Shown: positions 53,211-64,000 of the stretch, piece by piece | Numbering within the stretch: the stretch's first letter is position 1 | Layout of the letters: each line of letters opens with the position of its first letter | DNA from: Montanilutibacter psychrotolerans | Lineage (GTDB): Bacteria; Pseudomonadota; Gammaproteobacteria; Xanthomonadales; Xanthomonadaceae | Length of the DNA stretch: 64,000 nucleotides | Reading direction: 5' to 3' | NCBI RefSeq assembly: GCF_003719825.1 | Contig: NZ_RIBS01000002.1 | Location: 248,001 to 312,000 of the forward strand | Made by a program: the position numbers and the translations under genes | The notes under the pieces: generated by a model | Told to the model about the DNA's origin: nothing | Databases searched by the model: none | The model's input: the letters and a program-made list of their open reading frames with translations, nothing else

Positions 53211-53756
53211 GTGATCGATGAACTGCCCGATTCCCCCGGCGTGGCCCCTGTGGGCGCCGACCCGGACGACGAAGGCCCCATCGACGGGCGGACCGGACGC
53301 CGCCCGAGAAAGGTGGCCACGCCCACACAGCGGGCCCTGGTCCTGCTGACCCGCCGCGAGCATTCGCGGCGGGAGCTGGTGCGCAAGCTGGTGGCCCGCG
53401 GGCTCGATGCGGCCGAGGTGGATGCCGCGGTCGAAAATCTGGCACAGGCGGGCTGGCAGGATGATGTGCGGTTCGCCCAAAGCCTGTTGCGCAGCCGCGC
53501 GGGCAGTGGGTACGGGCCGGTTCGCGTTCGGGCTGAACTGCAGACCCACGGACTGGGCGAGGAGACGGTCGCCCAGGCCTTCGAGGCCTTTGAAGGCAGC
53601 TGGGAGGACATTGCCGCCGACCTGGTGCAACGCCGCTTTGGCGCCGACATCGCCACCAATCCGGTCCAGCGGCGGAAGGCCGCCGACCTGCTGTACCGCA
53701 GGGGTTTTCCTGCCGACTGCGTGAGCGCCGCCATCCGTCGCCGTACCTCCGACTGA
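53211..53756 (+). CDS. recX: RecA regulator RecX
   Basis: A 181-residue protein of RecX-type three-helix repeats (ALVLLTRREHSRRELVRKLVARGLD and the two following repeats). It inhibits RecA filament growth. An extra acidic, low-complexity N-terminus of about 35 residues precedes the first repeat. It starts at GTG 53211, 17 bases after the recA stop. Codon and spacing fit cotranscription with recA. Confidence 0.92.
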   Translation: MIDELPDSPGVAPVGADPDDEGPIDGRTGRRPRKVATPTQRALVLLTRREHSRRELVRKLVARGLDAAEVDAAVENLAQAGWQDDVRFAQSLLRSRAGSGYGPVRVRAELQTHGLGEETVAQAFEAFEGSWEDIAADLVQRRFGADIATNPVQRRKAADLLYRRGFPADCVSAAIRRRTSD

Positions 53757-53934
53757 CACGCATCCGGGTGATACCCAGGCGCCCCGCTCACGCAGTGTGG
53801 GCCTCCAGCTGATAGGCTAAAGGGCTTCCCGGGGGTTGGGTCGTCTGCTCGAAAGGATGCCGGCATGGTCGGCTGGAGCCGGCCCTGACCGACCCGGCCC
53901 CTCCTTAGATCGGCACACCGGCGTCGCGTCAGGC

Positions 53935-56568
<2,634 letters not shown>

Positions 56569-56592
56569 ACATCGATTCATGCTGGGTGACGC

Positions 56593-56621
56593 TTGTGAGC
56601 GTCTTCAATCAACTGGATAAT
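56593..56621 (+). promoter_or_regulatory. Probable csrA promoter
   Basis: TTGTGA (56593-56598) and GATAAT (56616-56621) are separated by 17 bases, about 85 bases before csrA. A small hairpin, GACGCT-TGTG-AGCGTC, overlaps the -35 and could act as an alaS terminator. Confidence 0.5.
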
Positions 56622-56707
56622 TAACCGTTTCGTGGCTAATGCGAGCGTTTCGCGAGAACGAAGCGCCACCGTCGGCGCAACAGGCGCCGGCACGAGGAGA
56701 CTTATAA

Positions 56708-56914
56708 ATGCTAATCCTGACGCGTCGCGTCGGTGAGACCTTGATGATCGGCGACTCGGTGACCGTCACCGTGCTCGGCGTCAAGGGTAACCAGGTCCGT
56801 ATCGGCATCACTGCGCCGAAAGATGTAGCCGTCCACCGTGAAGAGATCTATCAGCGCATCCAGCGCGGAGACGACGGTGGTGGCGAAGACAGCTCGAAGG
56901 GCAACAACGACTGA
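56708..56914 (+). CDS. csrA: Carbon storage regulator CsrA (RsmA)
   Basis: A 68-residue RNA-binding translational regulator. The core [48 protein letters not shown] (read in parts) is near-invariant, including the [16 protein letters not shown] segment whose Arg44 contacts RNA. The C-terminal tail ([15 protein letters not shown]) is acidic and polar, longer than E. coli CsrA. GAGGAGA lies 6 bases upstream of the ATG. It is between alaS and tRNA-Ser, the common gammaproteobacterial order. Confidence 0.97.
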   Translation: MLILTRRVGETLMIGDSVTVTVLGVKGNQVRIGITAPKDVAVHREEIYQRIQRGDDGGGEDSSKGNND

Positions 56915-56978
56915 GAAAATGTTTGCCGCGAGTGAAGCTAGCCGTTATGCTTCCCGTCCGCGCCGAGTCATGTGACGC

Positions 56979-57071
56979 GGAGAGTTGCCCGAGCGGCTGA
57001 AGGGGCTCCCCTGCTAAGGGAGTATAGGGTCAAAAGCTCTATCGAGGGTTCGAATCCCTCACTCTCCGCCA
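56979..57071 (+). tRNA. tRNA-Ser (GCU anticodon)
   Basis: The 7-bp acceptor stem GGAGAGT / ACTCTCC, discriminator G and encoded CCA end are present. The anticodon loop CTGCTAA gives anticodon GCT (57013-57015), reading AGC/AGU. The long variable arm expected for tRNA-Ser is between the anticodon and T arms (GGTTCGAATCC). Confidence 0.95.
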
Positions 57072-57200
57072 GTTTCAATATGCCGTTTTCATCCGGCATC
57101 GCGAGTCGCACGACGCATCAATTCATCGATGCATCGACACGCGAAAAGATGAAAAAAAATTTGACGGATCTGCGCCAACCCGTCATAATTTCCTGACTAA

Positions 57201-57277
57201 GCGCCCGTAGCTCAGCTGGATAGAGCACCAGGCTACGAACTTGGGGGTCGGAGGTTCGAATCCTTCCGGGCGCGCCA
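57201..57277 (+). tRNA. tRNA-Arg (ACG anticodon)
   Basis: Acceptor stem GCGCCCG / CGGGCGC with discriminator G and encoded CCA. The anticodon stem-loop CCAGG-CTACGAA-CTTGG gives anticodon ACG (57235-57237), which would be read as ICG, and the T loop GGTTCGAATCC is standard. Confidence 0.95.
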
Positions 57278-57290
57278 CGAAAGAAGCAAG

Positions 57291-57324
57291 AAAGCCGAAT
57301 GGGAAACCGTTCGGCTTTTTTGTT
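57291..57324 (+). terminator. Rho-independent terminator after tRNA-Arg
   Basis: AAAGCCGAATGG, GAAA loop and CCGTTCGGCTTT form a 12-bp stem, with a G-T pair, followed by TTTTTG. A classic intrinsic terminator. Confidence 0.85.
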
Positions 57325-57356
57325 TTTCGACGTTTGCGACAGATCAGTCGACACTC

Positions 57357-57398
57357 GTTGCACGTTGCACGTTGCACGTTGCACGTTGCACGTTGCAC
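57357..57398 (+). repeat. Tandem heptamer GTTGCAC x6
   Basis: Six perfect head-to-tail copies of GTTGCAC. The copy number may vary among strains. Confidence 0.9.
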
Positions 57399-57426
57399 AC
57401 GAGCCACGAGCCACGAGCCACGAGCC
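57399..57426 (+). repeat. Tandem heptamer ACGAGCC x4
   Basis: Four perfect copies of ACGAGCC abut the preceding heptamer array, the two arrays together covering 70 bases. Confidence 0.9.
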
Positions 57427-57510
57427 ACGGCACGCGTCGCTGATTCGATGGGTTGGTTGGGCGATCTACGCACGCATGCATGTCGTGCTGGTGCCGTGGG
57501 GTGTTCGCGG

Positions 57511-57572
57511 CGCGCGGCTCACGTTGCGCACGGCGTCGACACGCGCGGCTCACGTTGCGCACGGCGTCGACA
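57511..57572 (+). repeat. 31-bp tandem duplication
   Basis: A 31-base unit beginning CGCGCGGCTCACGTTGCGCA is repeated twice exactly, followed by CGCGCG of a third. No gene is visible between 57325 and 57658, where the two heptamer arrays and this duplication lie. Confidence 0.85.
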
Positions 57573-57658
57573 CGCGCGTGCGCACTACGTCGCTCTTGCC
57601 TGCCTTCCTGCTGCGCCGATCTCGATCAGGTCGATCGCCGTTGCGGCGGCCACGCCAC

Positions 57659-58489
57659 TCAGTCGATCAGTGCGTCGACCACGGCGGCAGGTTGCTTCAT
57701 CCACGCGAAGTGGTCGGCACGTACGCCCAGCGCTCCACTGTCCAGATGGAACAATCGACGTTCGGCGTCCGACAGCTTGGACAGCAGGAAGTCCAATGAT
57801 CCAGGCGGTGCGAGCCAGTCGTCGTCGAAGCTCACGGCGCGTACCGGAGGCGCGGCGCGTGCGAGTGCGCGGTCGAGGTCGATGCCAAGCCCTGTGGTGG
57901 CGTAGCGCCCCGATATCGCACTGCGCGACCAGTCGTGAATCACGCCACGCGCTTCCTGACCGGCGAATCCGATCCGCTTGCCGGGCAATGCGCCGTGACG
58001 ATCGGCGAGCCACGGCAGGAAGCGGTACGCCATCGGCAGCCAGTAGCGCATCGGCGCCGGAAACGCCCGCCAGTACGGTGAGCCGCTGGCGACCAGCCAC
58101 AGCGCGCTGGCGCTGTCGGGTTCCAGCCCAAGCCGGCAGCACGCGAGCTGTCCGCCGAGGCTGTGTCCGCCGAGGATGCGCGGCACGTCCGGCAGCGTCG
58201 CTGCGACGGCGGCCTCGCTGCAGGGCAGGTCGATGGTCAGCAGTGGGTGGTAGTTCCAGTCGCCATGGCGGCCAGCGCGCAGGCTGCTGCTTCCGTTGCC
58301 GCGCCATTCGTGGACGAACACCGCGATGCCGCGTGCCGCCAACGCGTCGGCGAACGGCAGGTAATGTCGCGCAGCAACGCCCATCGCCGGCAACCACAGC
58401 AGCGAGGCGGTTGGCGACGCCGGTACGACGGCCAGCAGGCCCGATACGTGGCCGTCGCTGGACCTCAACGGCAATTCGCGTGCTTCCAT
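57659..58489 (-). CDS. Predicted alpha/beta hydrolase
   Basis: A 276-residue cytoplasmic protein. The nucleophile elbow GGHSLGGQ lies near residue 107, the oxyanion part LLWLPAMGVAARHY near residue 30, the motif WRGNGSS near residue 63, and C-terminal acid and histidine candidates at DDDWLAPP and ADHFAWMK. It resembles the COG4757-type predicted hydrolases. Substrate unknown. It begins 3 bases after the thiD stop, so the two are likely cotranscribed. Confidence 0.75.
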   Translation of the reverse strand: MEARELPLRSSDGHVSGLLAVVPASPTASLLWLPAMGVAARHYLPFADALAARGIAVFVHEWRGNGSSSLRAGRHGDWNYHPLLTIDLPCSEAAVAATLPDVPRILGGHSLGGQLACCRLGLEPDSASALWLVASGSPYWRAFPAPMRYWLPMAYRFLPWLADRHGALPGKRIGFAGQEARGVIHDWSRSAISGRYATTGLGIDLDRALARAAPPVRAVSFDDDWLAPPGSLDFLLSKLSDAERRLFHLDSGALGVRADHFAWMKQPAAVVDALID

Positions 58490-58492
58490 GGG

Positions 58493-59302
58493 TCAGGGCC
58501 GTCCTGCGCCGAAATGGTCGAGCACGAGCACATCGCTGCGGCCGGGACGGTAGCCGCCCAGCAACGCGCGATGCACGTATCCCGATGCCGCGTCGCAGGC
58601 GTCGGGTAGCGCATCGCCATGGCACAGGCGTGCCGCGATGGCGGAAGACAGCGTGCAGCCCGTGCCGTGCGCCTCGACCGCGAGCCGCGGATGGCGGATC
58701 GTACTGCGCGTCACGTGATCGGCGAACACGTCGATCACGTCGTCACCGCCGTCGGCCAGATGCCCGCCCTTGAGCATCAGCGCGCGGCAACCCATCGCGA
58801 GCAACGCGTCGCAGGCCTCATGCATCTGGTCGCGGCTGCCGATGGCGCGACCGATCAGGAGTTCGGCCTCGGGCAGATTCGGCGTGACGATGGTCGCCAA
58901 TGGCAGCAGGCGATGGCGCAGGGCATCCAACGCATCGGCGGCGAGCAAGCGCGCGCCGGAAGTCGCCACCATCACCGGGTCCAGCACGACGTGCGCGGGT
59001 CGGTGGTGCTCGATCGCATCGGCGACGGCGTGGATGACCTCACCGGTGGCCAGCATCCCCAGCTTGACGGCGGTGATGGCGAAATCGTCGAAGCACGCGT
59101 CGATCTGCGCCCGCAGGAAAGCCGTGTCCGGCACATGCACCGCGGTCACGCCGCGCGTGTGCTGGGCGGTCAGGGCGGCAAGTGCGCTGAGCCCGTGCAC
59201 CCGGTGCGCCGCGAACGTCTTGAGGTCTGCCTGGATGCCGGCGCCGCCGCCGGAGTCGGAGCCGGCGATGGTCAGCGCGCAGCTGGGGCGCGGATCGTTC
59301 AT
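58493..59302 (-). CDS. thiD: Hydroxymethylpyrimidine (phosphate) kinase ThiD
   Basis: A 269-residue ribokinase-fold enzyme that phosphorylates HMP and HMP-P in thiamine synthesis. Marks are the N-terminal [22 protein letters not shown], the DPVMVATSG loop, and the anion hole [13 protein letters not shown] near residue 217. Only this thiamine gene is in the window, and I saw no TPP riboswitch near its start. The Met at 59302 follows the usual start ([17 protein letters not shown]). Confidence 0.9.
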   Translation of the reverse strand: MNDPRPSCALTIAGSDSGGGAGIQADLKTFAAHRVHGLSALAALTAQHTRGVTAVHVPDTAFLRAQIDACFDDFAITAVKLGMLATGEVIHAVADAIEHHRPAHVVLDPVMVATSGARLLAADALDALRHRLLPLATIVTPNLPEAELLIGRAIGSRDQMHEACDALLAMGCRALMLKGGHLADGGDDVIDVFADHVTRSTIRHPRLAVEAHGTGCTLSSAIAARLCHGDALPDACDAASGYVHRALLGGYRPGRSDVLVLDHFGAGRP

Positions 59303-59435
59303 GCGGGTGGTGTCCTGACGGTGATGGCACAGCCGAGGGGGGTGCGGTGGCTTGTCGTCGTGTCGCCGTTGCGCCGCCGCTGCAGACCGGCTGCCCGGCT
59401 ATGTCCGGCAATCGACGGGCGTTTCGCGCGGTCGA

Positions 59436-60116
59436 TCATGCTTGCGCCCGGGGATGCGCCAGTCGCCATTGGCGATATCCGACGTAGCCGAAGCCGACCA
59501 GCCCAGTAAGGGTCGCAGGTACCAGCAACGCGTCGTAGGCGAACCGTCGGAACAACGCCGCTCCAATGACGCCACCGGTGGCAAACAGGGCAATGATCAG
59601 GCTGCTCAGCATCAGCCGTCGTCTCGGCAACGGCATGCCACGCAGTGCGTGGCCCAGGCCGATGCCCAGGTCGGTGAACATGCCGCTGAGATGGGTGGTG
59701 CGCACGACCGCGCCGCTGTACGTCGTTGCCATGGCGTTCTGCAGGCCGCAGGCCATCGCGGCCAGCAGCGCACCTGCGATCTGTTGGTGCTTGAACAATC
59801 CAATGGAGGCAAACAGCAGCAACGACTCGAGCATCAGCACGACGCCATATCGGCGTCCCAGGTACAGCGCGCTGTCCTGGATGATCAGACCGCTGATCGC
59901 CGCGCCCGCCATGAACGCGAGGATCATTCCGGACAGACGCAAGCCGCTGCCGGCGTCGCCATCGGCGAGTGCGGCGCCCAGCAGGCTGGTGGTGCCGGTC
60001 AGGTGGGTGATGGCCTGGTGCTCGAATCCCAGGTAGCCGACCACGTTGACCATCCCGGCGATGCAGGCCAGCGCTCCCGCGCCGACCCACACCCAGCGTG
60101 GCAATTGCACGCCCAC
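59436..60116 (-). CDS. DUF1275 (YoaK-like) membrane protein
   Basis: A 226-residue membrane protein with six to seven hydrophobic segments and the DUF1275 marks: AGMVNVVGYLGFEHQAITHLTGTTSLLGAALADG, AGAAISGLII and CGLQNAMATTYSGAVVRTTHLSGMFTDLGIGLG. Function unknown. It starts at GTG 60116 (or 60110), since the frame upstream overlaps the phoH 3' end. Only seven bases separate it from the phoH stop codon. Confidence 0.8.
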   Translation of the reverse strand: MGVQLPRWVWVGAGALACIAGMVNVVGYLGFEHQAITHLTGTTSLLGAALADGDAGSGLRLSGMILAFMAGAAISGLIIQDSALYLGRRYGVVLMLESLLLFASIGLFKHQQIAGALLAAMACGLQNAMATTYSGAVVRTTHLSGMFTDLGIGLGHALRGMPLPRRRLMLSSLIIALFATGGVIGAALFRRFAYDALLVPATLTGLVGFGYVGYRQWRLAHPRAQA

Positions 60117-60123
60117 GATCGGC

Positions 60124-61527
60124 CTACAGGACTTCCGACGCGTAATCGGCGAGTCGGGAGCGTTCGCCGCGACGCAAGGTGACGTGTGCGCTGTGGGGCC
60201 AATGCTTGAAGCGATCCACTGCGTACGTGAGGCCCGACGTGGTTTCGGTGAGGTAGGGCGTGTCGATCTGTTCGACATTGCCCAGGCAGATGATCTTGGT
60301 GCCGGGACCTGCGCGCGTGATCAGGGTCTTCATCTGCTTGGGCGTGAGGTTCTGGGCCTCATCGAGGATCAGCCAGCGGCTCAGGAACGTGCGGCCGCGC
60401 ATGAAGTTCAGCGACCGGATCTTGATTCGGCTGGCAAGCAGGTCGTTGGTTGCCGCGCGGCCCCAGCTGCCGCCTTCCTGGTTGTGCGTCAGCACCTCCA
60501 GGTTGTCGGTGAGCGCGCCCATCCACGGCGTCATCTTTTCTTCCTCGGTGCCGGGCAGGAAGCCGATGTCCTCGCCGACGCTGACCGTCGCGCGGGTCAT
60601 GATGATCTCCCGGTAGCGCTGCTGGTCCATCGTCTGCGCCAGCCCTGCCGCCAGGGCGAGCAGCGTTTTGCCGGTGCCGGCGGTGCCCAGCAGCGTGACG
60701 AAATCGATCTCCGGGTCCATCAGCGCATTCAGTGCGAAGTTCTGCTCACGGTTGCGCGCGGTGATACCCCACACCGCATGCTGGTTGTGGCGGAAGTCGT
60801 CGACGATCTGCAGGGTCACCTTGGCGTCGGTGACGCGCGCGACCTTGAGTTCGGCTTCCTCGTCGCCGGGCAGGTAGAGGAACTGATTCGGGTACCAGTC
60901 GTCGTCGTCGCTGCGGCTGATCTCGTAGAAGGTGCGACCCTTCTCGGTCCACGACCTCAGGTCCTTGCCGTGCCGCTGCCAGAAATCCTCCGGCAGGGCG
61001 GTGACGCCGGTGTAGAGCAGGCTGAAGTCGTCTAGCGCGCGGTCGTTCTCGTAGTCCTCGGACACGATGCCCGCGATCGAGGCCTTGATCCGCAGGTTGA
61101 TGTCCTTGGAGACGAACACCACCGGCACGCCCGGCTCATCCTCCTGCAGGGACAGGATCGAGCCGAGGATGTGGTTGTCCGGGATCACCGCGCCAAAACG
61201 CTTGCCAGAGTCGAAATCGTGGGTCTGGAAACGCAGCTTTCCGATGCTCTGCTCGCCACGCAGCTGCAGCCCCTTGGGCCGGTTGAGGGTGATGCCCGAA
61301 CCCGAGGAGATCTTGTCGGTGCCTTCTGCCTCGATCAGCTCGTTGAGGAAACGGCTGACCTGGCGCGCGTTGCGACTGGCCTCGGTGTTTCCCTTCTTGC
61401 CGTTGTCGAGTTCCTCGATGACCTGCATCGGCAGGAACACATCGTGCTCCTGGAACTTGAACAGCGCGGTCGGGTCGTGCATCAGCACGTTGGTATCGAG
61501 CACGTAGATCCGCTTGCTTCTCGTCAT
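60124..61527 (-). CDS. PhoH-like PIN-domain ATPase
   Basis: A 467-residue protein. A PIN domain (residues 1-130, RIYVLDTNVLMHDP with its first catalytic aspartate near residue 11) precedes a PhoH ATPase with Walker A LLGTAGTGKTLL near residue 280 and Walker B FLSRWLILDEAQNLTPKQMKTLITR. The PhoH2 class acts as an RNA helicase and ribonuclease, sometimes as a toxin. No separate antitoxin gene is seen. The Met at 61527 fits the PIN start. Confidence 0.85.
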   Translation of the reverse strand: MTRSKRIYVLDTNVLMHDPTALFKFQEHDVFLPMQVIEELDNGKKGNTEASRNARQVSRFLNELIEAEGTDKISSGSGITLNRPKGLQLRGEQSIGKLRFQTHDFDSGKRFGAVIPDNHILGSILSLQEDEPGVPVVFVSKDINLRIKASIAGIVSEDYENDRALDDFSLLYTGVTALPEDFWQRHGKDLRSWTEKGRTFYEISRSDDDDWYPNQFLYLPGDEEAELKVARVTDAKVTLQIVDDFRHNQHAVWGITARNREQNFALNALMDPEIDFVTLLGTAGTGKTLLALAAGLAQTMDQQRYREIIMTRATVSVGEDIGFLPGTEEEKMTPWMGALTDNLEVLTHNQEGGSWGRAATNDLLASRIKIRSLNFMRGRTFLSRWLILDEAQNLTPKQMKTLITRAGPGTKIICLGNVEQIDTPYLTETTSGLTYAVDRFKHWPHSAHVTLRRGERSRLADYASEVL

Positions 61528-61742
61528 TCCCAGGCCTCGTGCGGTTGGCTGCAGCGTGGTGTTGCCGACGTGCGGGCGCTGGCCCGCGCGTGTCCCGGCG
61601 TCCGTAGCGTGGACGCGGATGTGCAACCCGGCGTCGTCGCGATGCGCGACGTCGGGCGATGTGATCGAGGGCTCTCCCGCACGGCCGCAGGCCGCCACGG
61701 TCCCGCGTGGCGGGGTGGCTGACCGGCCTGTGCGAAGGGTGG

Positions 61743-62216
61743 TCACTGCGTCGTGGCGGCCTTGAGGGTGTCGAGGACCGCCTGGGCATGGCCGGCCACC
61801 TTCACCGGACGCCATGACCAGGCGATGACGCCGGAAGGGTCGATCAGGAACGTGCTGCGCTCGATCCCGAGCACCTTGCGCCCGTACATGTTCTTTTCCT
61901 TGATCACGCCGAACGCGTTGCAAAGCGATTCGTCCTGGTCGCTGACCAGCTCGAACGCAAAGCCCTGTTTCGCGCAGAAATTCTGGTGCGACTTGATGGA
62001 GTCGCGCGAGACGCCCAGCACGCTGGCGCCAAGTGCATCGAACTGCGGCAGCAGCGCGTTGAAATCAATGCCTTCGGTGGTGCAGCCGGGCGTGCTGTCC
62101 TTCGGGTAGAAGTACAGCACCAGCCATCGGCCGGCGTACTGGCCGAGAGTGGTGGTGCGGCCGCTGGACAGCGCCAGTGGCAGTTCGGTTGGGGCGCGAT
62201 CGCCGGTATCGAGCAT
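61743..62216 (-). CDS. bcp: Bcp-type thiol peroxidase (PrxQ)
   Basis: A 157-residue peroxiredoxin. The peroxidatic cysteine is in FYPKDSTPGCTTEGIDF (residue about 45), the threonine and arginine of the active site are also present, and the rest is a normal thioredoxin fold (NMYGRKVLGIERSTFLIDPSG). The usual second cysteine five residues downstream is absent, so it looks like a 1-Cys or E-type variant, which is worth noting. It reduces hydroperoxides. Confidence 0.9.
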   Translation of the reverse strand: MLDTGDRAPTELPLALSSGRTTTLGQYAGRWLVLYFYPKDSTPGCTTEGIDFNALLPQFDALGASVLGVSRDSIKSHQNFCAKQGFAFELVSDQDESLCNAFGVIKEKNMYGRKVLGIERSTFLIDPSGVIAWSWRPVKVAGHAQAVLDTLKAATTQ

Positions 62217-62231
62217 GGTTCGCGGGCTTCC

Positions 62232-62792
62232 TCAGAACTTCATCGGGTCCATGATCGCATCGAGGTTCAGGTGGTCGCAGAACTCGAGGAAATCGTCGCG
62301 CAACGCGGCGATGTGCATGCTCGACGGAACGCCGATGGTGACCTGCGCGGAGAACATGTCCGCGCCGGTCTGCATCGCACGGTAGCGCGAACAATGCAGG
62401 CTCTCGATGGTGATTCCCTGGCGGTCGAAGAAGTCGGCCAGCTGGAACAGGATGCCGGGTTTGTCCGCCGCCACGACCTCGACGATGTACGGGAGCAGGT
62501 TGGATTGCACCTGCTTGGCGCCGGTGCGGTACCAGATCAGCCGGATGCCTTCCTCGCGTTCCAGCCGCGCGAGCATCGCCTCGAGCTTTGCCACCGCATC
62601 CCACGAGCCCACGGCAAGCGCGGTCACGGAGACATCGCGACCGACCGTCGACAGGCGCGCGTCGACGAGATTGCAGCCGCTGTCGGCGATGCGGCGCGTC
62701 ACCGACAGCAGCGGTGATTCCGGATGCGTCGTATAGGCGTTGATCAGGAGGTGGTTTTCGTTCGGCGACGGCCGGGCAACGGAATCAGTCAA
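62232..62792 (-). CDS. Two-ACT-domain protein, GcvR-like
   Basis: A 186-residue protein with two ACT domains (residues about 13-83, [35 protein letters not shown]; and about 100-180, [33 protein letters not shown]). This layout matches GcvR, which in E. coli antagonises GcvA in glycine-cleavage control. No gcv genes are nearby. It starts with TTG 62792, since no ATG lies in frame, and is 15 bases upstream of bcp. Confidence 0.8.
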   Translation of the reverse strand: MTDSVARPSPNENHLLINAYTTHPESPLLSVTRRIADSGCNLVDARLSTVGRDVSVTALAVGSWDAVAKLEAMLARLEREEGIRLIWYRTGAKQVQSNLLPYIVEVVAADKPGILFQLADFFDRQGITIESLHCSRYRAMQTGADMFSAQVTIGVPSSMHIAALRDDFLEFCDHLNLDAIMDPMKF

Positions 62793-63001
62793 GGCGGCGC
62801 CTGCAAGGGATGCGGATCAAGCGGGAAAACGGGCTGGCGGCCCGCACGGGGCGGCCTGCAGCCAGCATACTTGCCCGTGCTTTCGCGCCGCAAGTAACAT
62901 CCTCGTGCGCGCAGGACGGCGCGCCGGCCATTGCCAGCCGTGTTTCCCCCCTCGTCATCGTTCCCCTCATCTGCTTCGCCCGCCTGGGCAAAGGCCCCAC
63001 C

Positions 63002-63907
63002 TTGCGACTTTCCGGCAGCATCACTGCGCTGGCGACCCCGTTCAACGTCGCCGGCGAGATCGACCTCGACGCCTGGCACACGCTGCTCGCGACCCAGCTC
63101 GACAACGGTACCCAGGGCTTCGTCGTCGCCGGTTCCACCGGCGAGGCCGCGGCGCTCTACGACATCGAATACGACACGCTGCTGCGCTGCGCGGTGGAAT
63201 TCGTCGCCGGGCGCGTCCCGGTGCTGGCCGGTACGGGGCTCTCGAACACCGCGAAAACCATCGAGCTGACCCGCCGTGCGGCCGCACTGGGCGCCGACGC
63301 CGCCCTGGTGGTGACGCCACCCTACGTGCGCCCCACGCAGGCGGGCCTGGTGGCCCACTACCGCGCCATTGCCGACGACGGCGCGTTGCCGGTGGTGCTG
63401 TACAACGTGCCGGGCCGCACCGGTGGCGACCTGCTTCCGGAAACCGTTGCCGAACTGGCCGGGCACGCACGCATCATCGGCATCAAGGAAGCGCGCAGCG
63501 AACCCGAACGCATGGCGGCGCTGCTGGCGTTCCGCGACGAGGGTTTCGCCGTGCTCACCGGTGACGATCCCACCGCGGCGCGTGCCATGCTGGCCGGTGC
63601 CGACGGCGTGATATCGGTTGCCTCGAACGTGCTTCCGGCGGCGTTCCGTCGCCTTTGCGACCTGTGCCGCGAGGGCAAGACCGAACAGGCGCAGGCGTGG
63701 GATGCGCGCCTGCACGCGGCGTACGACTTCCTTGGCATCGAGTCCAACCCGATCCCGGTCAAGGCGATCCTCGCCCTGCAGGGCATCGGCCATGGCCTGC
63801 GCCTGCCACTGGTGCCGCTTTCCGCACCCTATCGCGACCTCGCGGCGACGCTTGCCGTGGAGATCCGCGACATCGAACACGCCTGTCGCGATTCGTTCGC
63901 GGCCTGA
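63002..63907 (+). CDS. dapA: 4-hydroxy-tetrahydrodipicolinate synthase DapA
   Basis: A 301-residue TIM-barrel aldolase of lysine and peptidoglycan precursor synthesis. The start [12 protein letters not shown], the loop VVAGSTGEA (the usual GTTGE has Ser here), VLYNVPGRT with the catalytic tyrosine, and the Schiff-base lysine in GIKEAR near residue 160 are visible. I chose TTG 63002, with AAAGG 7 bases upstream, because this gives the family length; an earlier ATG at 62810 adds a 64-residue non-conserved leader. It diverges from gcvR-like. Confidence 0.93.
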   Translation: MRLSGSITALATPFNVAGEIDLDAWHTLLATQLDNGTQGFVVAGSTGEAAALYDIEYDTLLRCAVEFVAGRVPVLAGTGLSNTAKTIELTRRAAALGADAALVVTPPYVRPTQAGLVAHYRAIADDGALPVVLYNVPGRTGGDLLPETVAELAGHARIIGIKEARSEPERMAALLAFRDEGFAVLTGDDPTAARAMLAGADGVISVASNVLPAAFRRLCDLCREGKTEQAQAWDARLHAAYDFLGIESNPIPVKAILALQGIGHGLRLPLVPLSAPYRDLAATLAVEIRDIEHACRDSFAA

Positions 63908-63924
63908 ACCAGCAGGAGATTCAC

Positions 63925-64000
63925 ATGCATCGCAACGTTTCCCTTACCCGTGCCGTTCTGGCTGGCGTCCTTGTACTTGGCGTTGCCGCCGGCAGCGGCT
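63925..64000 (+). CDS. Start of an exported protein gene, cut by the window end
   Basis: A reading frame begins with ATG 63925, 17 bases after the dapA stop, with AGCAGGAG upstream. The first 25 residues (MHRNVSLTRAVLAGVLVLGV...) form a signal peptide or lipoprotein leader. In related genomes a lipoprotein often follows dapA (BamC or similar), but too little remains to call it. Confidence 0.5.
   Translation, partial: MHRNVSLTRAVLAGVLVLGVAAGSG

Noticed and set aside
57241-58773. Long plus-strand frames from tRNA-Arg into the alpha/beta hydrolase
   Set aside because: They run through the tRNA, heptamer arrays and the antisense of a recognised hydrolase.
59303-59435. TPP riboswitch in front of thiD
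   Set aside because: I found no CTGAGA-type or other recognisable TPP motif upstream of the thiD start.

Overview
The window reads as the chromosome of a GC-rich gammaproteobacterium of the Xanthomonadaceae/Lysobacteraceae (Lysobacter, Luteimonas or Xanthomonas kind). Support comes from the order pncC-lexA-recA-recX-alaS-csrA-tRNA-Ser-tRNA-Arg, a Xanthomonas-type LexA box in front of lexA, ffh-rpsP-rimM-trmD-rplS with a divergent ccsA-like gene, many secreted proteins and TonB/FecR genes, and the family's 'GWVERSDTH'-type intergenic repeat. No plasmid, phage or CRISPR signal was seen.

Positions 1-3594 are part of a chromosomal integron cassette array. Small genes, all on the plus strand, are separated by attC sites of about 60 bp (some longer). 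Most products are exported or membrane proteins. The window opens inside an attC, so the integrase and attI would lie to the left. Two more attC-like sites at 18546-18606 and 19357-19420 bracket two more small exported proteins, which suggests cassettes or array debris away from the main array.

From 3.7 to 25.8 kb there is a secreted DUF885 protein, an MksBEF-type condensin operon on the minus strand, small secreted proteins, two hydrolase genes flanking a LysR gene and sharing an upstream sequence, an ArsR/SRPBCC pair with a doubled operator, a divergent LysR/quinone reductase pair, a GlxA-like regulator next to a secreted DJ-1/PfpI protein, radA and a PAP2-like membrane protein. From 25.8 to 32.7 kb, on the minus strand, are purU, a four-gene MarR-controlled tripartite efflux operon and a ccsA-like membrane protein.

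From 32.8 to 41.9 kb lie ffh, rpsP, rimM, trmD, rplS and hslR, a set of minus-strand DUF genes, a MocR-type regulator and a catalase with an OxyR-like motif upstream. A cluster of about 180-bp palindromic-ended repeats separates katA from mutS. From 45.3 to 50.7 kb a secreted intradiol-dioxygenase-like protein is divergent from an ECF sigma/FecR pair, followed by a TonB-dependent receptor, possibly one uptake and processing unit.

From 50.8 to 57.3 kb come the DNA-repair and housekeeping genes (pncC, lexA, recA, recX, alaS, csrA, two tRNAs), then tandem heptamer repeats. From 57.6 to 64 kb are an alpha/beta hydrolase and thiD, a DUF1275 protein, a PIN-PhoH ATPase, bcp, a GcvR-like ACT protein, dapA and the start of one more exported protein.
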